A program made the position numbers and the translations under genes. The notes beneath the pieces are model-generated. The model did not search any database. It saw nothing but the letters and a program-made list of their open reading frames with translations, and was not told where the DNA came from. Source: Cephalopachus bancanus (Eukaryota > Chordata > Mammalia > Primates > Tarsiidae). From it: a stretch of 64,000 bases of DNA. The stretch's first letter is position 1; each line of letters opens with the position of its first letter. Location of the stretch: positions 7,629,501-7,693,500 of the forward strand of contig JAPVLO010000003.1 of assembly GCA_027257055.1 (NCBI GenBank), read 5' to 3'. Positions 1 through 11,580 of the stretch are shown here, piece after piece.

Positions 1-223
1 CACTTGAGGCTAGGAGTTTGAGAACAGCCTGGGCAACCTGGTGAGACCCTGTCTTTATAAAATAATTTTAAAAATTAGCTGGGTGTGGTGGCACACACCT
101 GTAGTCACAGCCACTTGGGAGGCTGAGGCAGAAGGATGGCCTGAGCCCAGGAGGTAAAAACTGGTGGGCCCTGTTCGTTCCATTGCACACTCCAGCCTGG
201 GTGACAGAGTAAGACTCTGACTC

Positions 224-227
<4 letters not shown>
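1..227 (+). repeat. Alu (older AluJ-like), cut by the window edge
   Basis: The sequence runs from the left-arm 'gaggctaggagtttgaga' through an A-rich linker and a right arm with 'cactccagcctgggtgacag'. It is diverged and lacks the lineage-specific motifs of the younger Alus in this window. Its 5' end lies outside the window. The tail has become the adjoining (GA)n tract. Confidence 0.9.

Positions 228-275
<48 letters not shown>
228..275. repeat. (GA)n microsatellite
   Basis: About 48 bp of nearly pure alternating GA directly follow the Alu end. It probably grew from the Alu 3' tail. Confidence 0.97.
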
Positions 276-279
<4 letters not shown>

Positions 280-3200
280 TCTTCCATTAATGACATAATT
301 TGAAAGTGTTAGAGAAGACTTAGGGAAAAATGTATCCCGGTGAGGATGGAAACTTTTTTTTTCCCCCAGAGAAATGTGTTATACTGCTATCTTAGACTTT
401 TCTCTTTGGAAACACATATAACACATATTGCAGAAAAATAAGAAATTAGAATGCAAATTTTCTACTTGAAGTAGCCCTGAACATATGAAGGTCAGATTAA
501 CTACAATCTTTAGTAATTGTTAGTTTGAATGTTACAAATTTGTTTTTTATAATTTAAAAATAATTATACTAGATAGTCCTATTTAAACAAGCTCTCTTTG
601 CATTTTCATGCTTCTAAAAATAATTAAAACTGTAATAGTTTAAAAAAAAGCAGAATTGATCAAGAGAAAAGATGAGATGAGAAAAATAAATTGAATTACA
701 TATAAAATTTTAATAGAATAAAATAAGCATAAAAAGGTTTGTATAAATGTAAAACTGTTGTTAATAGCATTAGAAGAACTGCTTCTCCACCCTTATTATC
801 TTTCATCTCACTCATATACCCTACACTCCAACTGTACTGGATTCTTACTTCTGCAAATTTCCTGAGAACTTTAACAACTCAGTACCATTGTGTATATTTT
901 TCTTACCTGTGTCATAGGGACTGCTGAATTTCTTCATCATCCTTGGTACATAGTAACTCTTTCCCAATTTCCTACATAGTTGGATATGCCATATCACTAG
1001 AATCCAACAGAGACAGTGAATAGAGGAGACATGCCATTACTATGCCTCATCTATAAAATAATCACAGTAGAATCTTTCTTATTTCTCCTTCAAAGTCTTC
1101 CTTGAAGAATATCTGAGTGGCACACATTGATAACCATTTCAAATACATAAAACAAAATCTTCAAACTATCCAAAATGGAATGGTATATTTACTATACTGC
1201 CCATGAATGACTATAGCATTGGACACAATTTGTTGCCTACTGAATTTTTATTTGTACTCCCTACTTGCTACATTTCCTAAATCACATGACTGCATTCTTA
1301 ACTTCAAAGGTAAATTCCCAGATGACTGCATTAAGAATGCCCTCACCAACCTGAACTAGTTACATAACTGAGAAATAAATGTCTATTTGGTTTGAGTCAG
1401 TATACACTTTTTTGATCTATCTCGTTATAGTTAACATCGTCCTACCTAATGGAAAATGCTATCTTTTGGGATTCCATCTAGGGAATTCAACTTTAATAGG
1501 ACCATTTTGAGAATCTATGTTGACTTTTAAAAGTAGAAACACTTGGTGTCCTTCACTGAGTTTTAAAATTCTATTTGCAACTCTTTTACGGTGCGTTCAA
1601 TTTTTATGTACTTATCTGCCTCCATCATCTTTTAAACATGGAAATACTAGAGACAAGTAAATTTTTCTATTCATTGTTATATCCATGTTGCCTACTAGCA
1701 CAGAGCTTGAACTAAAAGCGAAACTAGAAGTGTTAGAAATTTATTGGGAAAAGTTGTACATAGGATAAAGAGGGTGAGGCAAAAAGAACCTGCAGACCCC
1801 AATGCGTCTCTTATTTTAGTGGAGATCCAAGAAAGTTTTAGTCAGGCCATTGGTGTCCTGAGAAAGGGTTGCCTGATGAAAATTCCAGGCTTAAGAAAGA
1901 GTGGTGCAGCTCTAGTAACTCCAGCATGGTGGCTCAGTAATGGACTTGGAGCAGACTGAGGACAGCAGTGGTGAATTTAATTGAATGGTAGCTAGGGATG
2001 ATAGTCAGTTATGCACTTGGAGATCTGAGTGATACTTTCATAGCAACCACAAAAAATATAAAATAAAATATTTGAATTACCCTCCCCAAAAAGAATAAGT
2101 AATTTAGCTAGCTATAAATTAATAGTAATAATATTATAAATTATTTATTGCCAACTTCCTTATTTCTTACTTCCTAAATGTTATTAATTGTGTAATTCTA
2201 TCCCTAATTTCAGAAGATGATACTATTTGGATTGACCTGTCCCTGATATTATTTCTTTCACAAGTGCATGATTTCAGAAAAGTAACATGACTTAATTGTG
2301 GCAAATGACATAGAAGAAGTCTCTTAGTGATTTTTTGACAAGGTTTGCTCCCTACCAAGAAACACTAAATGAATCAGCTCTTCTCCAAATTGTTACCTCT
2401 GAGTGGAACACTCAGAATCACTACCAGTTTTAGCCAGTATGTTAAGAGGGAAGAATCGGGATTACCACAGAGAAGCAGAACCAGAGGTCTTATGTTGCAC
2501 ATAGTGCTCACTATACTTCTGGAACTCTGAACTTTCTGGACTCTTAAGAAAGATACATGACGTCTTTATTATTTAAGCAGTTTTATTTGTATCTATTATC
2601 TAATACTGAAAACTTCCTACCTGTTTTAATTATTTTATAAGTATTTTTAAAAGTATGTGAAAACAAAAATATACCTATAAAGTATGTAACAATGTAAATA
2701 CCACAAACAAAAAATGAAAATAATAAAATTTCAAAAAGAACTCATAGGAAAAATGCATATGGATACATTTCCAATGACTGCAAGCAATCCAAGAAATAAA
2801 ATTATAGAAGCATAATTTAACTTTGGTAATTTTTTAAAAAATATGACATTCAATATAGGTATAAGACTTCAGGGAAACTGAATAGTTAAATATAATTTAA
2901 AAGCAGTTTAAACTAGAAGCTTATGAAAAACAAATTTTGCAACAGATATTAAGAATCTTAAAATATTCACAAACTTTAAATCCAATAATTATAATTATAG
3001 ATTTTTTATCCTAAGGAAAGAATTACAAAATGATACAATCTTCTTATAATGCTAATCATCGCATTTTAAAAATAATGAGAAAACATTTAGGAATACCATT
3101 ATTATACAACAACAAGAAATTACTAATGTAAAAGATGTTCTTCAACTAGAATTTTTTTTTCTACATAAGGCCCACAACTATGAATTACATGGGATACTTG

Positions 3201-3567
3201 TTATAAGTATAGGTTCCTGGTCCTATTTCATACCTGCTGGATTGAAATTTCCTGGGATGTTACCAAGAATCTACATAAATAACAATCTTATTAGATGATT
3301 CTAATGCTCAAGCCCTAGATGAAAAATGATGTTCACTTTTAAAATTACAACTATGAAGAACACGCAGAAGTATAAAAAAAGTGTGGGACAATATTGAGGG
3401 AAAATAAAGAAATATAAAAAGTGTTGTGTGTATGATTACTAGTTTAATCTACAACTTTATAACTACGTGAATAAATTCAGGTTAAGAAAATTTTTTAAAT
3501 GTGTTCACAATTCTATTTTTAAAATTTTTACAATGTTATGCCATATTTTTCTTAAAGAAGCTAATGA
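276..3567. other. AT-rich stretch, no gene seen
   Basis: No repeat family, splice pattern or RNA gene could be supported. Open frames here reach only about 60-70 codons, lack similarity to anything I recognise and have the composition expected by chance. Homopolymer A and T runs are common. Confidence 0.6.
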
Positions 3568-3890
3568 CTACAAGTAGTATTTGTTTTTGTTTTTGTTTTT
3601 GAGTTGGAGTCTCACTTCGTCACCCATACTGGAGTGCAGTGGCCGCTCCCGGCCACCGCAGCCTCAATCTGCTGGGCTCTGGCGATCCTTCCGCCTCAGC
3701 CTTCCAAGTAGCTGGAACTACAGGCGCGCACCACCACACCTGGCTACTTTTTGATTTATTGTAGAGATGAGGTCTCGCCAAGTTGCCCAGGCAGGTCTCG
3801 AACCCGAGGGCTCAGGCAATCCACTCACCTCAGCCTCCCAAAGCACAGGATTACAGGCTGAGCCACCGAGCCTGGCTACAAGTAGTATTT
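3568..3890 (-). mobile_element. Alu (lineage-specific type, no 5-bp deletion)
   Basis: An antisense dimeric Alu, body about 3583-3875, with a (TTTTTG)n-like tail at its left. It is bounded by perfect 15-bp target-site duplications 'ctacaagtagtattt' at 3568-3582 and 3876-3890. It has the left-arm form 'ccaagttgcccagg', so it belongs to the undeleted subfamily. The apparent open frame through it comes only from the repeat. Confidence 0.97.
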
Positions 3891-4889
3891 CAAAACTGTT
3901 CTGTATGTGTAAAATTTACCCCAAATTAGATTTAGTTATAAGAATCTCTTCATATACTACACTAAATTCGACTCAATACAGAACATCCAGTATTTTTACC
4001 CAAAATGAACATTCAACAAGTTGTACTCAATATAGAACACACGGCTCTGATCCTTAGATCTCAGAAAAAAATATAAATACTTTTCAGATAAAGAAAGCAT
4101 GTGAGGACATATCTAAATATACCAAGAATGGTAAATATCTAATAAAATGTTCATTTATTATAGAAGAGTATAATACAAATTGGGAAGTTGAAACTTTTAT
4201 CTACCACAAACCATAAAAGTGATGTAGTATAAGAAAACTAGAAAATAAATTACTTCCTACCTTTTGGATTATTTTAAATCATAAGACATTGCAGAGGGAA
4301 TCAATACTTTCACATATCTAGAAATACTTTTGAAATGTTGATTTTCTACTGTGACGTTGGATTTCATCAAGAATTAATCAATCAAGAAACGATTCTTCCA
4401 ATCATTTTATTGTAATTGAGCTATAATCTCATTCGTCGTGAACATTACTGATAGATGGGTTTGTCTTGTAACTGTTTCTTATTACTATCTATTTCCACAT
4501 TCTCATCATTCCTTTTTTAAGGTGATATTTTAAAGAAAATAAAACAAATAAACAACAATATACCCTTATTTTAAATTTTTTCTGACACTAAAATTACTTT
4601 AGAAAGAGAAAATTGTTTAAAAAATAAGCAATTTTTAATACAAACTGAACATCATTATATTTGTTTCTAAAATCCAGTCGATATTCATTTGAAAGGAATT
4701 TTTTTAACAATTAACAAAAAGCGCAGTAAAATGTACACGTGTCTGAATTTCTACCATTTAAAAATATCTAGAAAAGTCAAAAGTATATGTATTTTAATCC
4801 CAAAATGATGAAAAGAAGATGGGGGGTGCTAAATTAAGAAGAAAAATAAACATAAAAAGGGAAAGAGGAAGAAGTCACTGCTACCAATA
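3891..4889. other. AT-rich stretch, no gene seen
   Basis: About 1 kb of low-GC sequence between an Alu and a MIR. I see no repeat family, structured RNA or credible coding frame. Confidence 0.55.
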
Positions 4890-5105
4890 TTTATGATTTT
4901 CTTATTTTCTTACTACATGCCAAGTTCTGTTTTAAACACTCTGACTTTAATTTTGATTACAAGCTTAGGCAATGATACTATTAGTATATTCTTTTTTATA
5001 GAAGAGTACTTTAGGTGACACTGGGATAGGTAATTTGTCCATGGCCCTACAATGGAAACAAGACTTAAAGTTACACAGCCTAGGATTCTAGAGCACACAC
5101 TTTCA
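4890..5105 (-). repeat. MIR SINE remnant, reverse orientation
   Basis: The order of blocks matches an inverted MIR: 'catgccaagttctgtttta', then 'tttatagaagag', then 'ggtaatttgtccatggccc' and an end near 'ggattctagagc'. Strongly diverged, as expected for this ancient tRNA-derived family. Confidence 0.7.
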
Positions 5106-5209
5106 TCTCCTACATTACAGTTTCAAGGTGATAGAGTTGAGCAGATCTAGACTCAAATAAGAAGTTTACAAACTCCCAATGAATGTGAAAATGAGTTGAT
5201 TTCTATGGT

Positions 5210-5445
5210 TTTCTCTTTTTAATTTTTATTTTAAATATGTGGGGTAAATTCAGGATTCGGTATACAAATGTTCGTTATGCAGGTACCCTTGTTGATGAGA
5301 TGTGCACCCATCTCCCCAGCAGTTTCCCACTACTGCCAGTTCCTTCCTTTTGCTATTAGGATACTTGTTGAAGATCCACTTATGAGTGAGAACATGTGAT
5401 ACTTGGTTCTTTGTTTCTGTGATAGATCACTCAGTGTTAAAGCCT
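5210..5445 (-). mobile_element. 5'-truncated L1 3' end
   Basis: In inverted order it carries the end of ORF2 ('tccacttatgagtgagaaca', 'gatagatcactcagtg') and a 3' UTR with 'acaaatgttcgttatgcagg' and 'tacccttgttgatgag'. This 3' UTR is the same type as in the two long L1s of the window, so it is the same lineage of L1. Confidence 0.9.
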
Positions 5446-5689
5446 CTAAGTCCACTAATCTGTAAAATTCAAATAATATCAATATGAATGAAAGTAATAC
5501 ATATTTTTCTTCTCCCCCATGCTCTTTTTTGAAATTTGAAGGCTATAGTAATTTCAAAGACTAGCACAGTGATGACTCATATCACTAAATTTACCATTCT
5601 TACAAGTACCAAGTAAAAGGATTATATCAAGAATTCCTGAGACGAAGCTATGACACCCATACTTGCTCAGTAGTTTACAGTTTTACTAT

Positions 5690-5915
5690 TTTTACAGAGA
5701 GTAAGAGGAAATAATATTGCCTAATGGGAAAAATTAGGCTAAAAAAATTAAGTGACCTACACAAGGTCACATTGCTTGCTTAGCTAGATTCTAATCTTTG
5801 TTCTGCCTTGTATAAGCTCTAAAATTAGACAACTCAATTTCTTCATCTTTGAAATAATCAATTGGTATCATATACTGCACAGAGTTCCTGTGAAGAGATG
5901 ATTAAATTATGCATT
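5690..5915. repeat. Two MIR pieces in opposite orientation
   Basis: 5690-5800 reads as inverted MIR ('aagtgacctacacaaggtca'). 5806-5915 reads as forward MIR ('caatttcttcatctttgaaa', then 'gagttcctgtgaagagatga'). They meet head to head near 5803. Both are diverged; assignment is by remembered core motifs. Confidence 0.6.
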
Positions 5916-7129
5916 TGAAGATTTTTGAAAGAAGAAAAAATACAATATGAAAATCCTAATCAAATAAAACTTGTTTAAATGGGAGATAGTAAGTAGGTAC
6001 TATATTTTAAATGTGTATTACAAAACATAACAATGACAAGCATTATACAACAAAATACCACATCACAAATATTAACACTGCTTCCTATGGAGTCATAAGA
6101 ACCACAAAGTAATCACTAGTACCAACAAAACCACTGCACCTACCAGTCAATACTATCAGCTGGTTAACTTTTTGCTAGGTACAGGGAAGTTAATGTATCC
6201 CATAAGCTACTAAATTTCATTGTTGATGTTGATAAATTTACTTGCAATTATAGTAGCTATGTATTATGTGTATCCATATTTGAATGTTGGAGGAAATAGT
6301 ATTTGCTTAGTTAAATAATCTTAAAAGTAATAATGTCCTTAGTTTAAATTAATATGACTTTCATGTGTCTATTGTTTTGTCAAACCCTGTAGTTGTAGTT
6401 TGGAAAATTTTCAAAGGCTTTTAGAAATCAACTTGAATGTGTTTAACTGGGAAAGTCTCTTTTGAGTGTTTTGTTAAAAGTTAAAACATAAAATTCTTTG
6501 TGTTGACAACTAGTGAAGAATGATTTGCCTGTCATTTGAAATGGTTGAGCTATAAAGCACTGACATGTGAAACTTACAACAGAAATTCAGAATGACCTTA
6601 CCCTCAAATGATAAAAATGGAAACTTTGTAATAAATTTCTCCTAAGTATTTCCTTAACAATGTACTTCAGTGTTCCAGTTCTATGGAGTTCTTTATAATA
6701 TACTGGATTAAATCAAGTTAACTATCAGGGACTCTTGAAATAGCTTAGTATCACCTTCTTCCAGCTAGGGAAGGTTAAACTGAGGTGGAGTGCTCCATAA
6801 TAGATGAAAGAACAGAGAAAAAGCATGCACCTATGCTTTTTTTAATCTCTGAATTTAATCTTCTTCTATTTCATTTCTACTCAGTTATCAGTCATTCTTT
6901 TTCTTCCTTCTCAAGCTCTGAAGCCACTCTTCTTCCCTTCTGTAGTACTTAGTAAATTAGATCTTCATTAATAAATGTATGACTACTACAGTGACAACTA
7001 ATGTATATTTCATCTCATATTTTTAAATCCATAATGTAATTGTAATCTTAGCATTGGTTTACTTTTTTAAAGCATAGTTCTTCTTCCCCAGATAGTTCCA
7101 CACTCAAAATTACACATCTCCTTAAATAA
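5916..7129. other. AT-rich stretch, no gene seen
   Basis: About 1.2 kb without a recognised repeat or a usable reading frame. Confidence 0.5.
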
Positions 7130-7470
7130 AATATTCATTAATATATTGATTCAAGAAATATTGATTGAATATATTTATATACTAGATAATTAGACAGTGA
7201 ATGAGTAAAATGAGCACAACATCCACCTTCATGGAGCCTACATTCTGAGTAAGACATGGAAAAGAGAGTAAGAGATGAAGAGAAGCAAACAGAAAAACAG
7301 AAAAAAGTAAAAATTATAACTACTGCTATAAAGGAAAAAGATGTTAAGATTCAAACAAATAGAAAGTGTTCCACATTACATAGGGTAGTCAAAGAAGACC
7401 TTTCTGAAAAGAGGACCTTAAAAGTGAGACCTAAATAATAAGAATGAGTCATAAATCTACAAATGAAAGT
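7130..7470 (-). repeat. L2 LINE 3' remnant, reverse orientation
   Basis: The inverted L2 3' end is visible as 'gattcaagaaatattgattg', 'ttcatggagcctacattctg' and, further on, 'caaagaagacctttctgaa' followed by 'gtgagacctaaataataaga'. A 60-codon open frame at 7256-7438 lies inside it and is judged spurious. Confidence 0.7.
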
Positions 7471-7639
7471 GGTTTAAAAGATCCAGAAATATAATTTTTT
7501 AAGTGTCAAGTTTAAGAAACCAAAAAGAAAAATAATGTCACCAGATCATCTTAAACAAAAGGAAAGCAAAATGAAATGAGGCTGTATATACAGCTTGGGG
7601 CAGAAATTGCAGGCCTTTGTACATAAAGAATGACAAACA

Positions 7640-7960
7640 TATGGACTTCGCAGCAACTTAGATGGATTTAGAGTCTGTCATACTCAGTGATCTATCACAG
7701 AAACCAAGAACAGAGTTCTTTGTTTTCATTCATAAGCAGACCTTGAACAATTATTATAATACTATATGAAAGGATTGGCAGTAGTGGGAAACTGTCAGAG
7801 GAGGGGGATGGGATTGGCAGTTGAGGGTGACTGCTAGGGAAGGAAGGGGCATACCTCGTCATCAAGGGCACCTACATAATCAACGTTTGTATACCTAACC
7901 CTGAATTGTACCCCACTATCTTTATAATAAAAAAGAATATAAAATAAAAAAAAACAAAGT
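7640..7960 (+). mobile_element. 5'-truncated L1 3' end
   Basis: It starts within the end of ORF2 ('catatggacttcgcagcaac', 'tcatactcagtgatctatca') and runs through the 3' UTR ('ggattggcagtagtggga', 'tttgtatacctaaccctga') to an A-rich tail. The 3' UTR is the same type as that of the 46.4-53.7 kb L1. Target duplications are not clear. Confidence 0.9.
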
Positions 7961-8149
7961 AGCAAATGTTTAATGTAAAATTCAAAACTCTTAAAATACT
8001 GCCACAACCACCTTTTTTGCCTTTTTACACTCTTGCTTTCTAGGCAATATGGTCTGCTTTCTGTTCCTCAGTAGGATTTGTGTTTTTTCGTCCCTAAATT
8101 GTTGCTGACACTTTTTCTCTACTTATAACTTTAGTACCTTAAATTTTCC

Positions 8150-8300
8150 TATCAATAGCTACTAATTCTTTAAAGATTCAAGCTAATTTCACCTGCCTCT
8201 GTAAAGCGTCTCTAAACAGTCTCACAAGAGCATCTCTCTTTCACTTTATCTATCTCTCATTTTCAAAGTCTTTCAAAACTTTACAATATTTATTTGTTAT
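8150..8300 (+). repeat. Possible L2 remnant
   Basis: 'gattcaagctaatttcacct' and the following C/T-rich part resemble the forward L2 3' region, where gene-free 'ttcaggtctcagctcaaatg'-type sequence occurs. Weak and diverged. Confidence 0.4.
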
Positions 8301-10254
8301 ATAAATAACACATAATAATAAAGAAAAAATGTTTTTTCATAGAGCTTTAGAACTTATAAAGTGATTGATATATATTCCAGCTATGCGGTCTATTAGTCAA
8401 ATTTCAGAAATAAACAAAGGGCACATAAGTTAAGGGAATTATGTAGCAAAGTAGAGGAGTTATTATTTAATTCCAGATATTCTAATGCTGAAATTCATGT
8501 TCTTAATAGTAGCTGTGTGTGCATAACATTTCTGCTTTCATTTTAATTATCATTTGCCTAACCTTTGTTCTCTTTAGGCAGGTCCTTGAGATCTGCGACC
8601 AAACCTTATTTTTTGCTTATTTTCTTCTCAATGATTAGCCCATATTTACTTAAATAAATTGTATAATCGTTTCGTGAATGCAGCTCTCAACTTATGTCAG
8701 AGAGATTTCACAATGTCAATGATATACACAGAAATCATTTATTACTTACCCTTTTTATTCTCCCAGTAATGTCATTAGCACCTTTAAGATTTTGAGCTAC
8801 TTTGTTTATTTAAATGGCTTCTTTCTTCACTGGGAAATAAAGGTGACTAATTATAAATTCAGTCACACTTAGAAAGTGCTTGCACCTAAATGCATTGTTA
8901 ACTGCCTCCCTTATACCTCATAAGTTCTTTCTCTCCTGTAGCCCAAGGACAGTATCTCCATAAGTGCATCTTATCCTTTCATCTCTCCTATTTTTCTGTT
9001 CCATCCATTTTACCAACTCTCACAAATATGCCTGGTCCCTCTCTCTCTACTTTCTTCTGTTTTGTCCAATATGGTCACATACTAAAATAATTTTCTCTGA
9101 ACTTTACCTTGTGTTGAATTAAAATTTTAATGTTTTAAATAACATTACTCATATTAACCTATTTTTCTTCTTGTGATACACTCATTTAATTTACCCCTTT
9201 ATTACTTTAGTATTTTTTTCTTTCTTAATAACATAAAATATTGTCTAAAAATATAGTTAGCCAAGATGGCAGCTAGCTGCTGACTCTTACAGATCAATAG
9301 AGGCAAGGTTAAAGGAGTCAAAAGAATCTTAGTAAAGTCAGGCATGATCAACACTAATAAAGTTAACTGGAAAAAAACATGACAGAATCAAATGCAGTCA
9401 GCCCAGATTGCTGGAGGTCCTAGGTCTATGAAAGTGATGGATGGCACCACAGATTGGAAGAGACATATAAAATCTTTCATGTGCATCACTAGTGATCTAT
9501 GAACCTGAAAAGTTGCATGTTGTAAACCAATTCAATGTTTTAGAAAATTGTGCATTGCTTAAATTAAGAAACTCATTTAATAAAATATTTCTTTGTGATT
9601 TTTTTCTCAAATAAAAAGATGTAAATATTTTTGAGACATAAATATGTGGATAAATAAATTTAATCAGCTGTATACTATTCCTGATCTACCTTGGCATAAT
9701 TTCCACATCAGTTTAATCTTTAGCTCTTACAAACATGACGTAATTTTCCTTCTCTGATCTTCTAGAGAACATTTTTTTCTATATTTAAATTATCTTATTT
9801 AGATATAAAAATAACATACATATAGAACATTGAAAAATATGGAATATTTTAAAAGCAAACAAATAATAAAAAAATAAAGAATAGCACCACTATTGTTACC
9901 AGAGAGCTCTCAATCCTTTTTGATTGTTGTAAGCATGTGCTTTTAGACATTTAAGTCTCTCATCAGAAATTGTGGATTTGTATTTTACTTTTTCTTAAAC
10001 TAAGAATTTTGCAGGATATTAAAAATTCTCCATAAGCATCATTTTTAATGACAGAAGAACTACATTTGGCCTAAGTTCCACAATAATAATTGCATCAATA
10101 CTCATTTAGAATAGTTCTAATCTGTGTTTTAAAATAACAAATTAAGCATTTTAAAATGTAAAGTTTTATTTTATAATACATTTAATATAACTTTCTTAGT
10201 ATTGATTCCCAGACATGAGAATATAAAGTCTAGTTTTTAGTCGGTTTTTAGAAA
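8301..10254. other. AT-rich stretch, mostly unassigned
   Basis: No gene seen. A segment at about 9255-9590 begins 'gccaagatggcagctagctg' and ends with an AATAAA-like 'catttaataaaatatttc'. It has the look of a small retrocopy, but no long frame, no pure A tail and no target duplication could be found, so it is left unclassified. Confidence 0.45.
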
Positions 10255-10257
10255 TGT

Positions 10258-10352
10258 CTTGTCTTTCTCTTTCTCTCCCTTCTTTCCTCCCTCCCTCCCT
10301 CCCTCCCTCCCTCCCTTCCTTCCTTCCTTCCTTCCTTCCTTCCTTCCTTCCC
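10258..10352. repeat. (TTCC/CCCT)n pyrimidine microsatellite
   Basis: Pure C/T sequence, first mainly 'ctcc' then 'ttcc' units. The Pro/Ser/Leu-rich open frame over it is a repeat artefact. Confidence 0.97.
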
Positions 10353-11580
10353 TTGCTTTTAGGATATTCTTTTTGTCTTTATTTTTTACAGTGTGATTTT
10401 AGCATGCATTGTGGTTGTCTTATTCGGATTGAATCTAATTGGAGATGTTTGGCCATCATGTATCTGAGAATTTCGCTAGATTTAGAAAGATTTCTGCTTA
10501 TTTCTTTAAATAAGCTTTCTGCTCCTTGTCTTTTTCTTTTCCTTCATGAACATCTATGACTCAAGCATTTGTCCTTTTGTTGCTGGTCCATAAACCCTGT
10601 AAGTTTTCTTCCTTTTCACTTGTTCTTCTTTTATCTCTTCTGAGTGTATATTTTCAAACAGCCTGCCAAGTTCATAGATTCTGTCTTGTGCTTGATTAAT
10701 TTTGCTATCGACATTCTCCTTTACATTTTTAAATTATATTCATTGTATTTTTCAGCTTCAGATTGGTTTTATTTTTTAAAATTTCGGTCTTTCTGTTAAA
10801 TCTCTCATTTTGGCTATTTTCTTTCCAATCTTATTGTACTGTTTCTCTGTGTATGCATGAAGTTCACTGAGTTTTCTTAGAACAATTATTCAAAATTATT
10901 TATTAGGTACTTAGTATATCTCAATTTCTTTAAGGTCAGCTATTATTATTATAATTTTTATGATTATTACATTTTTGGTGGTTTTATGTCTTCTTGTTTT
11001 TTTATCTTTATTGTTACCTTCCTTTGATGTTTGTGAGTTTGAAGAAGAAGGGATTTACTCTAGTTTTTGCAGACTAACTTTTTCTGGAATACCCTTCACC
11101 AATCAGCCTGTCCAGAGATTCTGGGCAAAGGGTCAGGCATGATCCAAGGGTAGTTTTGCTGTTGGTGTCCGTAGGCAGGTTGTGCTGGTGCCTGGGTCAG
11201 CAGGTGGGTGGATCCAGACCCTGTGTCTATGATGACTGACTTAAAGACTGGGTTCACAGGTACTGACCTGGTTCTGGGGTAAGCCTTGAGTCTGAGTCTG
11301 CTCAGGGACTTTTCAGATGCTTAGATAGGCCCAGCGCCTGGATCCACTGGAATGGTACTAAATTCTATGACCACAGGGTCTGGTCTGGTGCCGAAGGAAG
11401 TCTGGATCTGAATCCATGGAAGCAGGTCTGGATCCTGGTTGCCCAGTGGCTGGTCTAGAGGCTGTGCCTACAGGAATAGTCTTGGAGCTTCAAACACAGA
11501 GGCAACTTGGCATCAGGATTGACTGAGGTGAGATGAGCCTGAACCCTTGGGTCTGCTGGAGCAGGGACTCTGAGTCACTA
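10353..11580 (-). mobile_element. Old L1 (L1M-type) 5' UTR and ORF1 start, inverted
   Basis: Reading on the minus strand, the part 10380-11090 has the A-rich coiled-coil-coding composition of an old L1 ORF1 start. On the plus strand it shows 'ttgtgcttgattaattttgc' and 'ggtacttagtatatctcaat'. The part 11100-11575 is GC-richer and repetitive ('tctggatcc', 'ggtctggatc' recurring), typical of L1M 5' UTR sequence. No intact frame remains. Confidence 0.65.

Noticed and set aside
9255..9590. Possible processed pseudogene starting near an 'aagatggc' and ending near AATAAA
   Set aside because: No recognisable parent gene, no long frame, no pure A tail and no target duplications could be found.
10254..10559. 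101-codon Pro/Ser/Phe/Leu-rich frame
   Set aside because: The low-complexity part is the (TTCC/CCCT)n microsatellite and the rest is inverted old L1.
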